From contig CAZHJK010000003.1 in the NCBI GenBank assembly GCA_964533275.1, positions 109,112 through 173,111 of the forward strand: a DNA stretch of 64,000 nt, written 5' to 3'. A program made the translations under genes and the position numbers. The notes under the pieces are model-generated. The model did not search any database. It was given only the letters and a program-made list of their open reading frames with translations, and was not told the origin of the DNA. The stretch comes from CAZHJK01 sp964533275 (GTDB taxonomy: Bacteria; Bacillota; Clostridia; Eubacteriales; Garciellaceae). Each line of letters starts with the position of its first letter. The stretch's first letter is position 1. This document shows, one piece after another, positions 7,583-15,850 of this stretch.

Positions 7583-9553
7583 ATGAAATGGAAAGAAAAA
7601 AAGGGCAAACTCAGTTTGTTCGTGATATTTGTTTTACTCTTCTCTTTAGTAGCATCCTCACTAGCGATGGCAGAGACAATAGATGCTAATTCACAAAAGG
7701 AAGTCATAGATACCCAAGCAGAAGAAACCCTATTAGAAGAAAGTGAAGATGAACCTGAGGTAGAACCTGAGGAAGAAGATGAACCTGAGGTAGAACCAAA
7801 GGAAGAATTAGGAGAAGAAACTGGAATAGAATGTGAAGATGAAGAAATCGCGTTAGAACCGGAACTGGAAAAACCAGCAAGCATTACTCCAATGAATCAG
7901 ATTGAGGGGATAGAAACTGAGTTAGCAGAACCAGAAAAATCAACAATGTCTATCAATGATGAGGATACCAGCGTTTTGGCAGTGCCTGATGAAACAGCAA
8001 GTGATATTGGGATTATGGCGACAGAGGATAACCCTCCCTTGTTTACATCACATCCAGATTATTTCAGCGCAGAATTGGATGGGACTTCAACAAACGGACA
8101 CACGGAAGCTCAACTAATTTGGGTGGGAACAGATTCATATATATATGTAGCTGTAAATTCGACACATAAACTAGAGTATATGAAGATAGGCAATGAAAAT
8201 AAACAATACGAACCAGTGTATGTTTATCCAGAGATAGGAAATAATCCATCAGAATCACAGTTAAAATTAGCGAGTATTATAGTAGATGGAGCTTCCTATA
8301 GTCCGACAATGAATTTGACGGGTAATACAAAAGACTCACATTGGACTATTTTTCAATTTCCAATGTCAGTAATAGAAGAAGATGGTACCTATAACTTTTT
8401 TATCAAAGGGACAGGTGGTGGTCATGATATTGAAGATGAGTACACTGTACAAATTCCCAAAATAGCTGCGAACCTAACAAAGTATTGGATTGGAGGTAAT
8501 AGTGAACCAGTTGTGTTTGAACTTTACCGTACAACAGATAATCCAGAATCAGAGGAAGCTATTTGGAAACTGGTTCCATCGGACGAAGAAGGAACAATAA
8601 CACTTGATCCATTGCCAGTAGATGATACAGTCGAAGATGCACCAGAAGGTACAACTTATTACGCAGATTATTTTTGGGAAGAATTGGCCTTTGCGGATAC
8701 AGGTACACTTAAAAGATATTCCTACAAAGTTATCGAAGAAAACCCAGGTCCGGGATACGAAGCAACATTAAAAGAAGAAGACTATAATGACGAGACCAGA
8801 ACTTACACATTCGTTGTTGTGAACGACTATACCATTCCAATTGAGGATGTTACTGCAACTAAGATTTGGATAGGCGGCGAAGATGTACGACCCGATTTAT
8901 GGTTCCAACTATGGAGAACTACATACTTAGGTGTCGATGAAATTGCAGATGAGGTGACTCCTCAGAAATTGCCGACAACTGATGATTCTGTCAATGTAAC
9001 TTTTCAAAACATTCAACAGACTGATAGTAATGGTAATGAATATACATTCTTTGTAAAAGAAGGAATATATGATGGAGAGACCTTTACAGAAGATGTACCT
9101 ACAGACTTTGAACAAACAGGAGATGGCTTAGAGCTAACAAACACCTATCTTCGTCCAGGAAAAATCACTATTACTAAGACAGTAGATAACTCCAAATCAG
9201 TTGATGAAGATAAAGAATATGATATCTTTATCTATGGTCCCGATGGAATTGAGTATGTTGTAAGTTTAAAAAATCAAGAAAAGGTAACTTTAGAAAATCT
9301 CTATTTAGGTGAATATGAGGTCAGGGAAACAGTTCCAATGAACTATGAATTAGTTGAAATTATTAACAGCAACATTACCTTAACTTCAGAAAGCTTAGAA
9401 GGTTCTTCTACAGTAATCAATAAGCCAGATAATGATGGTTGGTTCTATGATGACGATACTAGAATAAACACCTTTGCTGGAGTCGTTATTAAAACAGTGC
9501 AGAATGTAGTTGCTAGTATTGTTGATTTCATAGTTGGTCCTTGGTTGGCTTAG
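7583..9553 (+). CDS. Secreted Cna-B-domain-like surface protein
   Basis: A 656-residue exported protein and the first gene of the surface operon. Residues 1-30 form a signal peptide (KWKEKK, a hydrophobic stretch, then AMA-E). A highly acidic region rich in Glu/Pro repeats (about 45-95) follows. From about residue 290 there are Cna-B-like beta-sandwich units with TKYWIGG, ELYRTTD, TKIWIGGED and LWRTTY motifs and typical VxNxY strand ends. A third unit (ITITKTVDNSKS, LGEYEVRETVP) completes the series. No LPxTG is present; the C-terminus is a short amphipathic or hydrophobic stretch (VVASIVDFIVGPWLA). Ribosome site AAAGGAGGTGA precedes the ATG. It lies directly behind the tandem c-di-GMP riboswitches. 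A stalk or adhesin role is inferred. Confidence 0.85.
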   Translation: MKWKEKKGKLSLFVIFVLLFSLVASSLAMAETIDANSQKEVIDTQAEETLLEESEDEPEVEPEEEDEPEVEPKEELGEETGIECEDEEIALEPELEKPASITPMNQIEGIETELAEPEKSTMSINDEDTSVLAVPDETASDIGIMATEDNPPLFTSHPDYFSAELDGTSTNGHTEAQLIWVGTDSYIYVAVNSTHKLEYMKIGNENKQYEPVYVYPEIGNNPSESQLKLASIIVDGASYSPTMNLTGNTKDSHWTIFQFPMSVIEEDGTYNFFIKGTGGGHDIEDEYTVQIPKIAANLTKYWIGGNSEPVVFELYRTTDNPESEEAIWKLVPSDEEGTITLDPLPVDDTVEDAPEGTTYYADYFWEELAFADTGTLKRYSYKVIEENPGPGYEATLKEEDYNDETRTYTFVVVNDYTIPIEDVTATKIWIGGEDVRPDLWFQLWRTTYLGVDEIADEVTPQKLPTTDDSVNVTFQNIQQTDSNGNEYTFFVKEGIYDGETFTEDVPTDFEQTGDGLELTNTYLRPGKITITKTVDNSKSVDEDKEYDIFIYGPDGIEYVVSLKNQEKVTLENLYLGEYEVRETVPMNYELVEIINSNITLTSESLEGSSTVINKPDNDGWFYDDDTRINTFAGVVIKTVQNVVASIVDFIVGPWLA

Positions 9554-9568
9554 ATAGGAGCTTAAGAA

Positions 9569-10099
9569 ATGAAAAACCATAAAGCTTATAGCATAATTAG
9601 TAATATCATCTTTACACTCTTTATGCTTCTAATGGTCATTCTCATATTTATAACAGCCCAATCTAAGCTTACCGGAAAAGAGCCTACCATACTTGGTTAC
9701 AGGCTATATGTTGTAGAAAGTGGGAGTATGACCCCCACCTTACCAATCAGTAGCATGATTATTGTAAAAGAAAAGCAAGCACAGGAAATTAATAAGGGCG
9801 ACATAATCACCTATTATGGAAATGACAATAATACAAGGGTGACCCATAGAGTAGTTGAAGTTCAGAACAATGGAACAGCTTTTATCACCCAAGGGGATGC
9901 CAATAAAACATCAGATCCTAACCCTTTAGAGGGAAAAAAGTTAATAGGGAAAGTGGTTTTTATGGTCCCCTATATTGGAAGTATTTTAAGGTTTTTAAGC
10001 ACACCCCTAGGCATTATCCTCCTACTCACAGGATCCATATTGTGGATGGTAATACCTAAGTTCCTTAAAAAGGAGGAAAGAAGTACAAATTTGCAATAA
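9569..10099 (+). CDS. sipW: SipW-family type I signal peptidase
   Basis: A membrane-bound signal peptidase of the ER/SipW type, which cleaves the special signal peptides of TasA/camelysin proteins. TM1 spans about residues 10-30. The catalytic Ser53 is in VESGSMTPT. His93, in TRVTHRV, replaces the Lys of the prokaryotic class, as in SipW. The GDANKTSDPNP box follows, and a C-terminal membrane segment ends the protein (about 130-165). The 176-residue length fits. It starts 15 bases after the upstream stop and stands directly ahead of two likely substrates, so co-expression with them is clear. The symbol is by homology to Bacillus sipW. Confidence 0.93.
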   Translation: MKNHKAYSIISNIIFTLFMLLMVILIFITAQSKLTGKEPTILGYRLYVVESGSMTPTLPISSMIIVKEKQAQEINKGDIITYYGNDNNTRVTHRVVEVQNNGTAFITQGDANKTSDPNPLEGKKLIGKVVFMVPYIGSILRFLSTPLGIILLLTGSILWMVIPKFLKKEERSTNLQ

Positions 10100-10113
10100 A
10101 AGGATGGATGCAT

Positions 10114-10668
10114 ATGAAACGAAAAATAATTGCAGTATCCACAATTTTATTAGTAGCTCTGTTAATAGTCGGCGCTTCAATGGCTTGGTTTACAGATACA
10201 TCCGCTGAAGAAGCCAATGAATTTCAGATGGGCACTGTACAAGTAAAAGTCGTAGAAGAAGGCTTTGAAGATTTAGAAAATGTTATAGCTACAACTTATA
10301 ATAAAAATGTGCAAGTCCAAAGTCTAGGCACCAAGAAAACCTATGTGAGAGTAAGATTGGTTCCAGAGTGGAGTGTTCCTAGTTTACCAGTATCTAATGT
10401 AGAGTTAAACTTAGCTGATAATAGTGATTGGATGCTTCAGGATGATGGACATTACTACTTTAAGTACTATCTAGAGAAGGATGATACAACAAGTCCATTA
10501 TTAGAAAGTGTGACATTTACAGAATTACCCCCTGAGTATGAAGGAGCAACCTTCACACTCAAGGTAGTGGCAGAAGGGGTCCAAATTACACACGAAGCTT
10601 GGAAAGATGTTTGGGGACTTGAAAATCTTCCATTTACAGCAGAAAAAGCCTGGATACCATTACCTTGA
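10114..10668 (+). CDS. TasA/camelysin-like matrix protein 1
   Basis: The N-terminus (KRKIIAVSTILLVALLIVG then ASMAWFTDTSAEE) is the SipW-dependent signal peptide type; cleavage is expected next to AWFTD. The mature part (about 155 residues) is beta-rich with GTVQVKVVEE near its start, as in TasA/CalY fibre proteins. It contains TKKTYVRVRLVPEW, matching the T-K-K-x-x-VRV block of the next gene. Two ATGs are possible (10108 and 10114); 10114 has the better distance from AAAAGGA. It follows sipW by 14 bases. Expected role: subunit of extracellular matrix fibres; TasA versus camelysin subtype cannot be decided. Confidence 0.9.
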   Translation: MKRKIIAVSTILLVALLIVGASMAWFTDTSAEEANEFQMGTVQVKVVEEGFEDLENVIATTYNKNVQVQSLGTKKTYVRVRLVPEWSVPSLPVSNVELNLADNSDWMLQDDGHYYFKYYLEKDDTTSPLLESVTFTELPPEYEGATFTLKVVAEGVQITHEAWKDVWGLENLPFTAEKAWIPLP

Positions 10669-10751
10669 AAACCTTAATAAAAGGACATGATGGCTTAATT
10701 AGCCAAAAAATATAAAATAATAAAATTATAAAAAACAAGGAGGATTTAAAA

Positions 10752-11336
10752 ATGAAAAAGCGTAATATTATGATTGGATCCGCAGTTTTATTAGCAGTAT
10801 TATTAGTAGTAGGAGGAACTATGGCTTGGTTTACAGCTGAAACTGAAGAGGTAGCTAATGATTTTACAGCAGGTACAGTTGAGATCGAATTAGTAGATAA
10901 TTTTGCTAATGAAGTAGATGTAAACCCTGGAGATTGCTTCGAAAGAAAAGTAACTGTAACAAACACTGGAACCAAGAAAGCGATGGTAAGAGTTCATGAA
11001 TCAACAGTATTGACACTTGACCAAGATGCTGATGTGTCCGTAGGTTTTGAGCCAAATATAGGTATAGTAGAATTTGAAGTCAACGATAAATGGGAATATG
11101 TTCCAAGTGATAATTGTTTCTACTATACAGAGGTATTATTACCAGGTACAACAACAGAGCCTATCTTAGAAGAAAATAATATTTGTTTTAACGGTCCAGG
11201 CATGGGCAATGAGTATCAAGGTGCAACATTTACAATAAATTTGCAAGCAGAAGCAATCCAAGCAACCAATGGTGCTCCAGCGACTGAAGGATGGAAATTT
11301 GATCCATTAGCAGCAGAAGAAGAAGAAGAAGAATAA
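10752..11336 (+). CDS. TasA/camelysin-like matrix protein 2
   Basis: A 194-residue paralogue of the preceding gene. The signal peptide (KKRNIMIGSAVLLAVLLVVGG) runs into TMAWFTAETEE, the SipW-type cleavage region, then DFTAGTVEIELVDNF. The mature domain has FERKVTVTNTGTKKAMVRV and a YTEVLLPGTTTEPIL segment. It ends in a run of acidic residues (EEEEEE), unusual for the family. Ribosome site aaggagg lies ahead of the ATG. There is an 83-base gap from the previous gene without a terminator, so it belongs to the same transcript. Likely the main or minor subunit of the same fibre. Confidence 0.9.
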   Translation: MKKRNIMIGSAVLLAVLLVVGGTMAWFTAETEEVANDFTAGTVEIELVDNFANEVDVNPGDCFERKVTVTNTGTKKAMVRVHESTVLTLDQDADVSVGFEPNIGIVEFEVNDKWEYVPSDNCFYYTEVLLPGTTTEPILEENNICFNGPGMGNEYQGATFTINLQAEAIQATNGAPATEGWKFDPLAAEEEEEE

Positions 11337-11414
11337 TATCACATACAAGAAAAGTTTAGCATCATCTCTACTGCATTATTTCAAGCAAAAAATCCCTTAT
11401 AAAGGAGGGTGCGT

Positions 11415-12125
11415 ATGAATATGAAAGCATTAAATAAAATAAAAAACCTTAGTATTATCTTAACAATAACTTTACTCCTGGTCTCGCTTTCAAGTATAAG
11501 CGTATTTGCAGATGATTTGAAGGTTGTTGGGAATGATCTTGGTTTGGTTGTCACTCCTGGGGATACCAATTTATTTGATGAATCCAATTTAAGCCCTGGC
11601 GACTGTAAAGAAGCGACTATAACCATAGAGAATAACTATACTTCTCCCTTTGAATTATATTTAAAGGTTAATAGAGAGCAAGAATCTCTTATAGGAGAAC
11701 CAGATTTATTGGAAGAAATTATGGCAACCATATCCTATAAGGATGATGTATTTTACCAAGGTCCAATGAGTGCGTTTGCTTTAGCACCTGATGGTGTTGG
11801 TCTAGGGAATTTTAATCCTGGAGATAGCAGAGAAATAAAAATAGAAGTTTGTCTGCCCGGTCCTGAAACAGGAAATGAATTTATGGGATTATCTGCTAGT
11901 AATCAATGGATTTTCACCGCCCAAGGTGAAGATGTGGTTATTATTGAGGATGAAGATCCTCCCTTGGGGCCTATAGAAGAGGAAACCGTCATCATCGAAG
12001 ATGAGGAAACCCCTATCGGAAAGGCAAAGATACCCCAGACCGGAGGTATCCCACCAGAATTATTTTTCCTTGCAGGTGCTACTATAGTAACAGCCGGTAT
12101 TGTGTTAAAGAAGAAAGGTGAATAA
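11415..12125 (+). CDS. LPxTG-type anchored protein of the TasA-like operon
   Basis: About 236 residues. A signal peptide (ending SVFA-DD) is followed by a TasA-like beta domain that starts with NLSPGDCKEATITIENNY, parallel to NPGDCFERKVTVTN in the neighbour. An acidic linker (EDEDPPLGPIEEE) leads to the sorting signal IPQTG, then a hydrophobic span and KKKGE, so it should be fixed to peptidoglycan by a sortase. It could tether the fibre to the wall. No sortase gene lies in this window. A GTG at 11409 is in frame, but the ribosome site AAAGGAGG ends there, so ATG 11415 is preferred. Confidence 0.88.
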   Translation: MNMKALNKIKNLSIILTITLLLVSLSSISVFADDLKVVGNDLGLVVTPGDTNLFDESNLSPGDCKEATITIENNYTSPFELYLKVNREQESLIGEPDLLEEIMATISYKDDVFYQGPMSAFALAPDGVGLGNFNPGDSREIKIEVCLPGPETGNEFMGLSASNQWIFTAQGEDVVIIEDEDPPLGPIEEETVIIEDEETPIGKAKIPQTGGIPPELFFLAGATIVTAGIVLKKKGE

Positions 12126-12152
12126 GATGCTTCACTATATTCAGCATGACAA
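12125..12152. repeat. REP-like repeat, family A (half copy)
   Basis: GATGCTTCACTATATTCAGC followed by ATGACAA is the right half of the family A repeat, immediately behind the stop codon of the anchored surface protein. Confidence 0.55.
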
Positions 12153-12213
12153 TATTATAAAAAGGTGAGTAGAATATAAGGTTTATTGGTGAATCACTGG
12201 AAAAGTCTGATTT

Positions 12214-12280
12214 TGTCATCCTGAGGAGCTTGTGACGAAGGATCTTAGCTTTAAGATGCTTCACTCCGTTCAGTATGACA
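12214..12280. repeat. REP-like palindromic repeat, family A (full copy)
   Basis: The copy begins TGTCATCCTGAGGAGCTTG, continues GACGAAGGATCTTAG, and ends GATGCTTCACTCCGTTCAG plus TATGACA. The two outer ends (TGTCAT and ATGACA) are inverted, giving an imperfect hairpin. This is the most complete copy in the window. Confidence 0.7.
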
Positions 12281-12317
12281 AATTTAAAAAATGTAAAAAG
12301 GTGAGTAAATCACAATT

Positions 12318-12340
12318 GGAGGCCATTGAGCCTCCTTTTT
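12318..12340 (+). terminator. Terminator of the surface operon
   Basis: GGAGGC and GCCTCC form a perfect 6-bp stem with a 6-base loop, followed by TTTTT. It lies 190 bases after the last surface gene. Confidence 0.85.
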
Positions 12341-12345
12341 AGCGC

Positions 12346-12422
12346 ACTATCAGGTGGACAGGGTCGTCCACCCCTACATTCTACAACATTGGTAGGGGCA
12401 AACGACTCTGTTTGCCCGGGTT
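12346..12422. repeat. REP-like repeat, family B
   Basis: Two adjoining imperfect inverted units: AGGTGGACAGGGTCGTCCAC with CCCTAC, then GTAGGGGCAAACGACTCTG with TTTGCCCGGG. GC-rich against an AT-rich background. A related copy is at 15660-15776. Confidence 0.6.
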
Positions 12423-12524
12423 TACGACGCAAAATTCTACTTATTTTTAATTACTTTTATTGCTTTTAACTATTATGTTATGATAGGGGTAGATTTCTAC
12501 AGTAATAGGATTAGGAGGAATTTT

Positions 12525-13178
12525 ATGCTTTTAGAAAATGAACGAAAAGAAATAGTCACCTATGGGAGGAGATTAATAGAAAGTGGATTAACTAAGGGGA
12601 CCGGAGGGAATTTAAGTATATTTAACAGAGAAGAGCAACTTATGGCTATTACCCCAAGCGGTATGGATTATTATTCTATTAAGCCGGAGGATATAGTGGT
12701 TATGGATTTACAAGGAGATATAGTAGAGGGGATTAGAACTCCCTCCAGTGAATATGGTATGCATAAAATCTTTTATGAAAAGAGAGAGGATATTAATGCA
12801 ATGGTCCATGCTCACTCCACATATTCTACAACCATTGCTTGTCTTAATTGGGAAATTCCAGCAGTACACTATCTGGTAGCATTTGGGGGATTAGATGTTC
12901 CCTGTGCTAAATATGCAACCTATGGGACTGCTGAACTAGCTAAAAATGCCTTTGAGGCAATGAAGAATAGAAAGGCTGTACTACTGGCAAACCATGGATT
13001 GCTTGCCGGTGGAGTGTACCTAAATAATGCCTTTAATATAGCAGAGGAAATAGAGTTTTGTGCTGAGGTATATTATAGGGCTAAATCTATTGGAAATCCT
13101 GTTATTTTACCTAAGAAAGAAATGGAGCTAATGTTAGATAAATTTAAAACCTATGGACAGAAAAAGGAAAATAATTAA
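12525..13178 (+). CDS. Class II aldolase (L-fuculose-phosphate aldolase-like)
   Basis: A 217-residue zinc aldolase of the FucA/AraD/adducin family. TGGNLSIFNRE is the phosphate-binding loop, PSSEYGMH contains the catalytic Glu, VHAHSTYST carries two zinc ligands and ANHGLLAGG the third. These enzymes cleave a phosphorylated sugar to dihydroxyacetone phosphate and an aldehyde. An upstream GTG/ATG extension (from 12480) exists, but TTAGGAGGAATTTT directly precedes the ATG at 12525. There are no sugar kinase or isomerase genes nearby, so the substrate is uncertain; salvage of 5-deoxy sugars is another known use of this family. Confidence 0.85.
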   Translation: MLLENERKEIVTYGRRLIESGLTKGTGGNLSIFNREEQLMAITPSGMDYYSIKPEDIVVMDLQGDIVEGIRTPSSEYGMHKIFYEKREDINAMVHAHSTYSTTIACLNWEIPAVHYLVAFGGLDVPCAKYATYGTAELAKNAFEAMKNRKAVLLANHGLLAGGVYLNNAFNIAEEIEFCAEVYYRAKSIGNPVILPKKEMELMLDKFKTYGQKKENN

Positions 13179-13180
13179 AA

Positions 13181-14140
13181 CTATATATGATAAATAAGAA
13201 GGAATATGATATAGGAAAAATATCCAAGGAGTAATACAAGTGCTTGGAAGCGGTTAATTCTTTTAGTGAAAAAAGCTGGGATTACTAGTAGAAAATTCAA
13301 AGCAAAGGCTACAGGTATATCTAAGGCAAGGGTTTGTGGATTTACTATTAAATCATTAAAATTTGCAGAAACTCCAATAGTCATTGTTACATTTAAGATA
13401 TTAGAACCTAAAATATTACCCATGGATAATGCTGCATGGCCTTTTCTTATGGCAGATATGGATGTTATTAGTTCTGGCAGTGATGTGCCTAAGGCTATAA
13501 GAGTTAAACTAATAATAGCAGTAGGCATATGCCAATGCTCTGCTATTATTACCCCATAATCCACCAAAAGATTAGCGCCCACTAAAATTAAAAATGCACC
13601 AAAGAAGAATTGAAATACTTGAAAGAGGACTTCCTTGAAGGAAAAGGAGATTTCTTTCTTTCTTTTTTTGTTGTTCTGGAATTTTGTTATCTTATAGCGA
13701 ACAATCTCTACATTAAATAGTAGATAAATAGCCAACATAGAAAAAAGTGCTAGGGAGGATAAATGTCCAATTACCCCGTTAGAGGCTAGAACCCAAAGAA
13801 TTACTACATATAGTAAAAGCATGATTCCCTTCACATAAAAAATCCGGGAATTAACCTTGCTAGGTTTAATAATATTGCATATTCCTAAAACAAAACCGGT
13901 ATTACAGATAATGGATCCAACCGCATTACCCATGGACATGGCGGTCTCATTATGGACAGCTGATAGGGCAGAAAACATTGTTTCAGGTAATGTGGTGGCT
14001 AAGCTTACTATGGTAGCACCGATAATAACCTCAGGTAGTCCGGTAACTTTGGCAAACCAGGTGGCAGCATCTACGAAGAGATCGCCCCCTTTTATTAAGA
14101 GGATAAAGCCAATAAAAAATAATATATAGGGAATAAGCAT
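13181..14140 (-). CDS. Calcium/sodium antiporter, YrbG family
   Basis: A 319-residue membrane protein with about ten hydrophobic helices. The two inverted alpha repeats of the Na+/Ca2+ exchanger family are present: GATIVSLATTLPE with MSMGNAVGSIICN in the first half, and ALGTSLPELITSI with LSMGNILGSNILN in the second. The acidic residues in TLPE and SLPE are the ion-binding positions. It is convergent with the aldolase gene, the two stops being almost back to back. AAAGGAAGT stands ahead of the ATG. Likely exports Ca2+ in exchange for Na+ or H+. Confidence 0.93.
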   Translation of the reverse strand: MLIPYILFFIGFILLIKGGDLFVDAATWFAKVTGLPEVIIGATIVSLATTLPETMFSALSAVHNETAMSMGNAVGSIICNTGFVLGICNIIKPSKVNSRIFYVKGIMLLLYVVILWVLASNGVIGHLSSLALFSMLAIYLLFNVEIVRYKITKFQNNKKRKKEISFSFKEVLFQVFQFFFGAFLILVGANLLVDYGVIIAEHWHMPTAIISLTLIALGTSLPELITSISAIRKGHAALSMGNILGSNILNVTMTIGVSANFNDLIVNPQTLALDIPVAFALNFLLVIPAFFTKRINRFQALVLLLGYFSYIIFLLIYHI

Positions 14141-14220
14141 CTTAGGACTTCCTTTCCTTTGATAATACCTTTAATATTTATTCAGCCTTCTTAGAAAACA
14201 TGACAGGTATTCCTTTGAGG

Positions 14221-14272
14221 TCAAGATACTTCACTTCGTTCAGTATGACATTAAAGGATGTGTTCAGCATGA
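14221..14272. repeat. REP-like repeat, family A
   Basis: TCAAGATACTTCACTTCGTT then CAGTATGACA, followed by a second short GTTCAGCATGATA motif. Located between the divergent antiporter and YerC-like genes. Confidence 0.55.
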
Positions 14273-14354
14273 TAGGATTTATAAGTACTTTTTCAGCGAT
14301 TATGTATGAGGCGACCTAAATTCAAAAAAAAATAAAAAAATTGCATTTACCACT

Positions 14355-14395
14355 TTACAACTTTAGCATAATAAAGTATACTATATACAGTACTT
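14355..14395 (+). promoter_or_regulatory. Promoter and palindromic operator of the YerC-like gene
   Basis: TTACAA (14355-14360), a 16-base spacer and TATACT (14377-14382) form a promoter. An imperfect palindrome with AAGTA and TACTT arms (14374-14395) covers the -10 element. Autoregulation by the TrpR-like product is a reasonable inference. Confidence 0.5.
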
Positions 14396-14427
14396 GATAA
14401 TTTACATAAATTAAAGGAGGGGATGGA

Positions 14428-14748
14428 ATGGAGGATTATCATCATCACTCAAAATTTAAAAATGAGCATGTTGATGAGTTTTTTGAGGCAATATTAAAGC
14501 TAGAAGATTTAAATGAATGTTATAGATTTTTCGAGGATGTCTGCACCATTAAGGAAATCCAATCCATTGCCCAAAGGTTACAGGTTGCAAAACTATTACA
14601 ATTGAACGAAAAGTATACAGAAATAGAAAAGCAAACAAAGGCAAGTACAGCAACCATTAGTCGTGTAAATAGATGCTTAAAATATGGGGCAGATGGATAC
14701 ACCTTAATATTGGATAGACTAGGCTATAAAAATAAAAAACAAGAATAA
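14428..14748 (+). CDS. YerC/YecD family TrpR-related DNA-binding protein
   Basis: A 106-residue helical protein. Residues 15-95 match the TrpR fold: the EIQSIAQRLQVAKLL helix, then a helix-turn-helix YTEIEKQTKASTATISRVNRCL. This family consists of small repressors of unknown ligand. The first residues (MEDYHHHSK) are His-rich, which is odd and might be metal-sensing, though this is speculation. The next gene is an amino-acid-type binding protein 54 bases downstream, so the repressor may control that transporter. An AAAGGAGGGG ribosome site is present. Confidence 0.88.
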   Translation: MEDYHHHSKFKNEHVDEFFEAILKLEDLNECYRFFEDVCTIKEIQSIAQRLQVAKLLQLNEKYTEIEKQTKASTATISRVNRCLKYGADGYTLILDRLGYKNKKQE

Positions 14749-14802
14749 CTCAAGAAAAGATAAAACTTAATTGGGTTACAATAAAATTTAGGAGGAATAA
14801 TA

Positions 14803-15621
14803 ATGAAAAAAGGATTTATATTAATGACAATTGTACTATTAGTAGTTTCAGTTTTTGCAATGGGATGTAGTAATGAAGCATCTAACGGAGAAGAGGAAGG
14901 AGATAAATCCCTAGAAGCTATAAAGGATAAAGGAACCTTAGTGGTAGGATTGGATGACAGCTTTGCACCTATGGGATTTAGAGATGAAGCAGGGGAGCTT
15001 GTAGGATTTGATGTGGATTTAGCAGCGGCAACCATAGAAAGATTAGGCGTAGAAGTTGAATTCCAGCCAATTGATTGGAATTCAAAGGAGTTAAGCTTAA
15101 ATAGTGGCGAAATTGATTGCATCTGGAATGGTTTCTCCATTACACCAGCCAGGGAAAAGGAAGTATTATTCTCAAAACCATATTTAGCAAATAAACAAAT
15201 TATTATCGTATTAGCAGACTCTGAAATTACTTCAAAAGAAGATTTTGCGGACCAGGTAGTAGGAGCCCAAATAAATAGTAGTGGATATTCTGCATTAGAA
15301 GCTGAAACAGAGGTTTTTGAATCCTTAAAGGATGTTACAGAATATGATACCTACGATCAAGCATTTTCAGATTTAATGGCAGATAGAATTAAAGCAGTTG
15401 TAGTAGATGAGGTCTATGGGAAATACTTTATTTCTAAAAAACCAGGAACTTTTAAGGTGCTAGATGATGATTTTGGAACAGAGGAATATGGTATTGGATT
15501 TAGAATGGAAGACAAGGCATTAAAGTCTGAGATTGATAGTATTATGGATGAGATGAAGGAAGATGGAACAACAGCTGAAATCTCTGAAGAGTGGTTTGGA
15601 GAGGACATAGTATTAAAATAA
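14803..15621 (+). CDS. Amino acid ABC transporter substrate-binding lipoprotein
   Basis: A 272-residue extracellular binding lipoprotein (SBP_bac_3 family). The lipobox is FAMGC (Cys22). Family motifs: LVVGLDDSFAPMGFRDEAGE at about 48-67, GFDVDLA, WNGFSITPAREKEVLFSKPY, then the hinge and VVDEVYGKYF. It probably binds a polar amino acid; ligand specificity is not readable from sequence. Permease and ATPase follow, but after a 229-base gap containing a strong hairpin and repeats, so the lipoprotein can be made in excess. Confidence 0.93.
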   Translation: MKKGFILMTIVLLVVSVFAMGCSNEASNGEEEGDKSLEAIKDKGTLVVGLDDSFAPMGFRDEAGELVGFDVDLAAATIERLGVEVEFQPIDWNSKELSLNSGEIDCIWNGFSITPAREKEVLFSKPYLANKQIIIVLADSEITSKEDFADQVVGAQINSSGYSALEAETEVFESLKDVTEYDTYDQAFSDLMADRIKAVVVDEVYGKYFISKKPGTFKVLDDDFGTEEYGIGFRMEDKALKSEIDSIMDEMKEDGTTAEISEEWFGEDIVLK

Positions 15622-15630
15622 AAAATTAAA

Positions 15631-15654
15631 AGTAGGGATAGAGATATCCCTACT
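15631..15654 (+). terminator. Intercistronic hairpin behind the binding-protein gene
   Basis: AGTAGGGATA and TATCCCTACT form a perfect 10-bp stem with a GAGA loop. No T run follows, so it may protect the upstream mRNA end or slow transcription rather than fully stop it. Confidence 0.65.
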
Positions 15655-15659
15655 TAAGT

Positions 15660-15776
15660 CGTTAACGGGCGACCGAAGGTACGCTCCTACATATTGGGGT
15701 ATTGTCATTGTAGGGGAGGTCTTTGACCGCCTTAAGTTTTGGAAAGAGGTGGACGACCCTATCCACCCGATGGTGC
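15660..15776. repeat. REP-like repeat, family B
   Basis: Contains GGGCGACCGAAGGTACGCTC, then GTAGGGGAGGTCTTTGACCG, then AGGTGGACGACCCTATCCAC. It shares the GTAGGGG and AGGTGGAC blocks with 12346-12422 and is GC-rich against its surroundings. Confidence 0.6.
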
Positions 15777-15850
15777 GCATTCTTTATATTCTAAGTCGTA
15801 CAATAAATTTTATATAGTTAAACTATTTATTATGCTGTAGGAGGCACTTT

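Noticed and set aside
7462..7884. 140-codon minus-strand ORF across the riboswitch and start of the Cna-B gene
   Set aside because: Ser-rich product that mirrors the acidic repeat on the plus strand; it also overlaps the riboswitch terminator.
13266..14129. Plus-strand ORFs across the antiporter gene
   Set aside because: Both lie opposite the well-supported Na/Ca exchanger and lack ribosome sites and family features.
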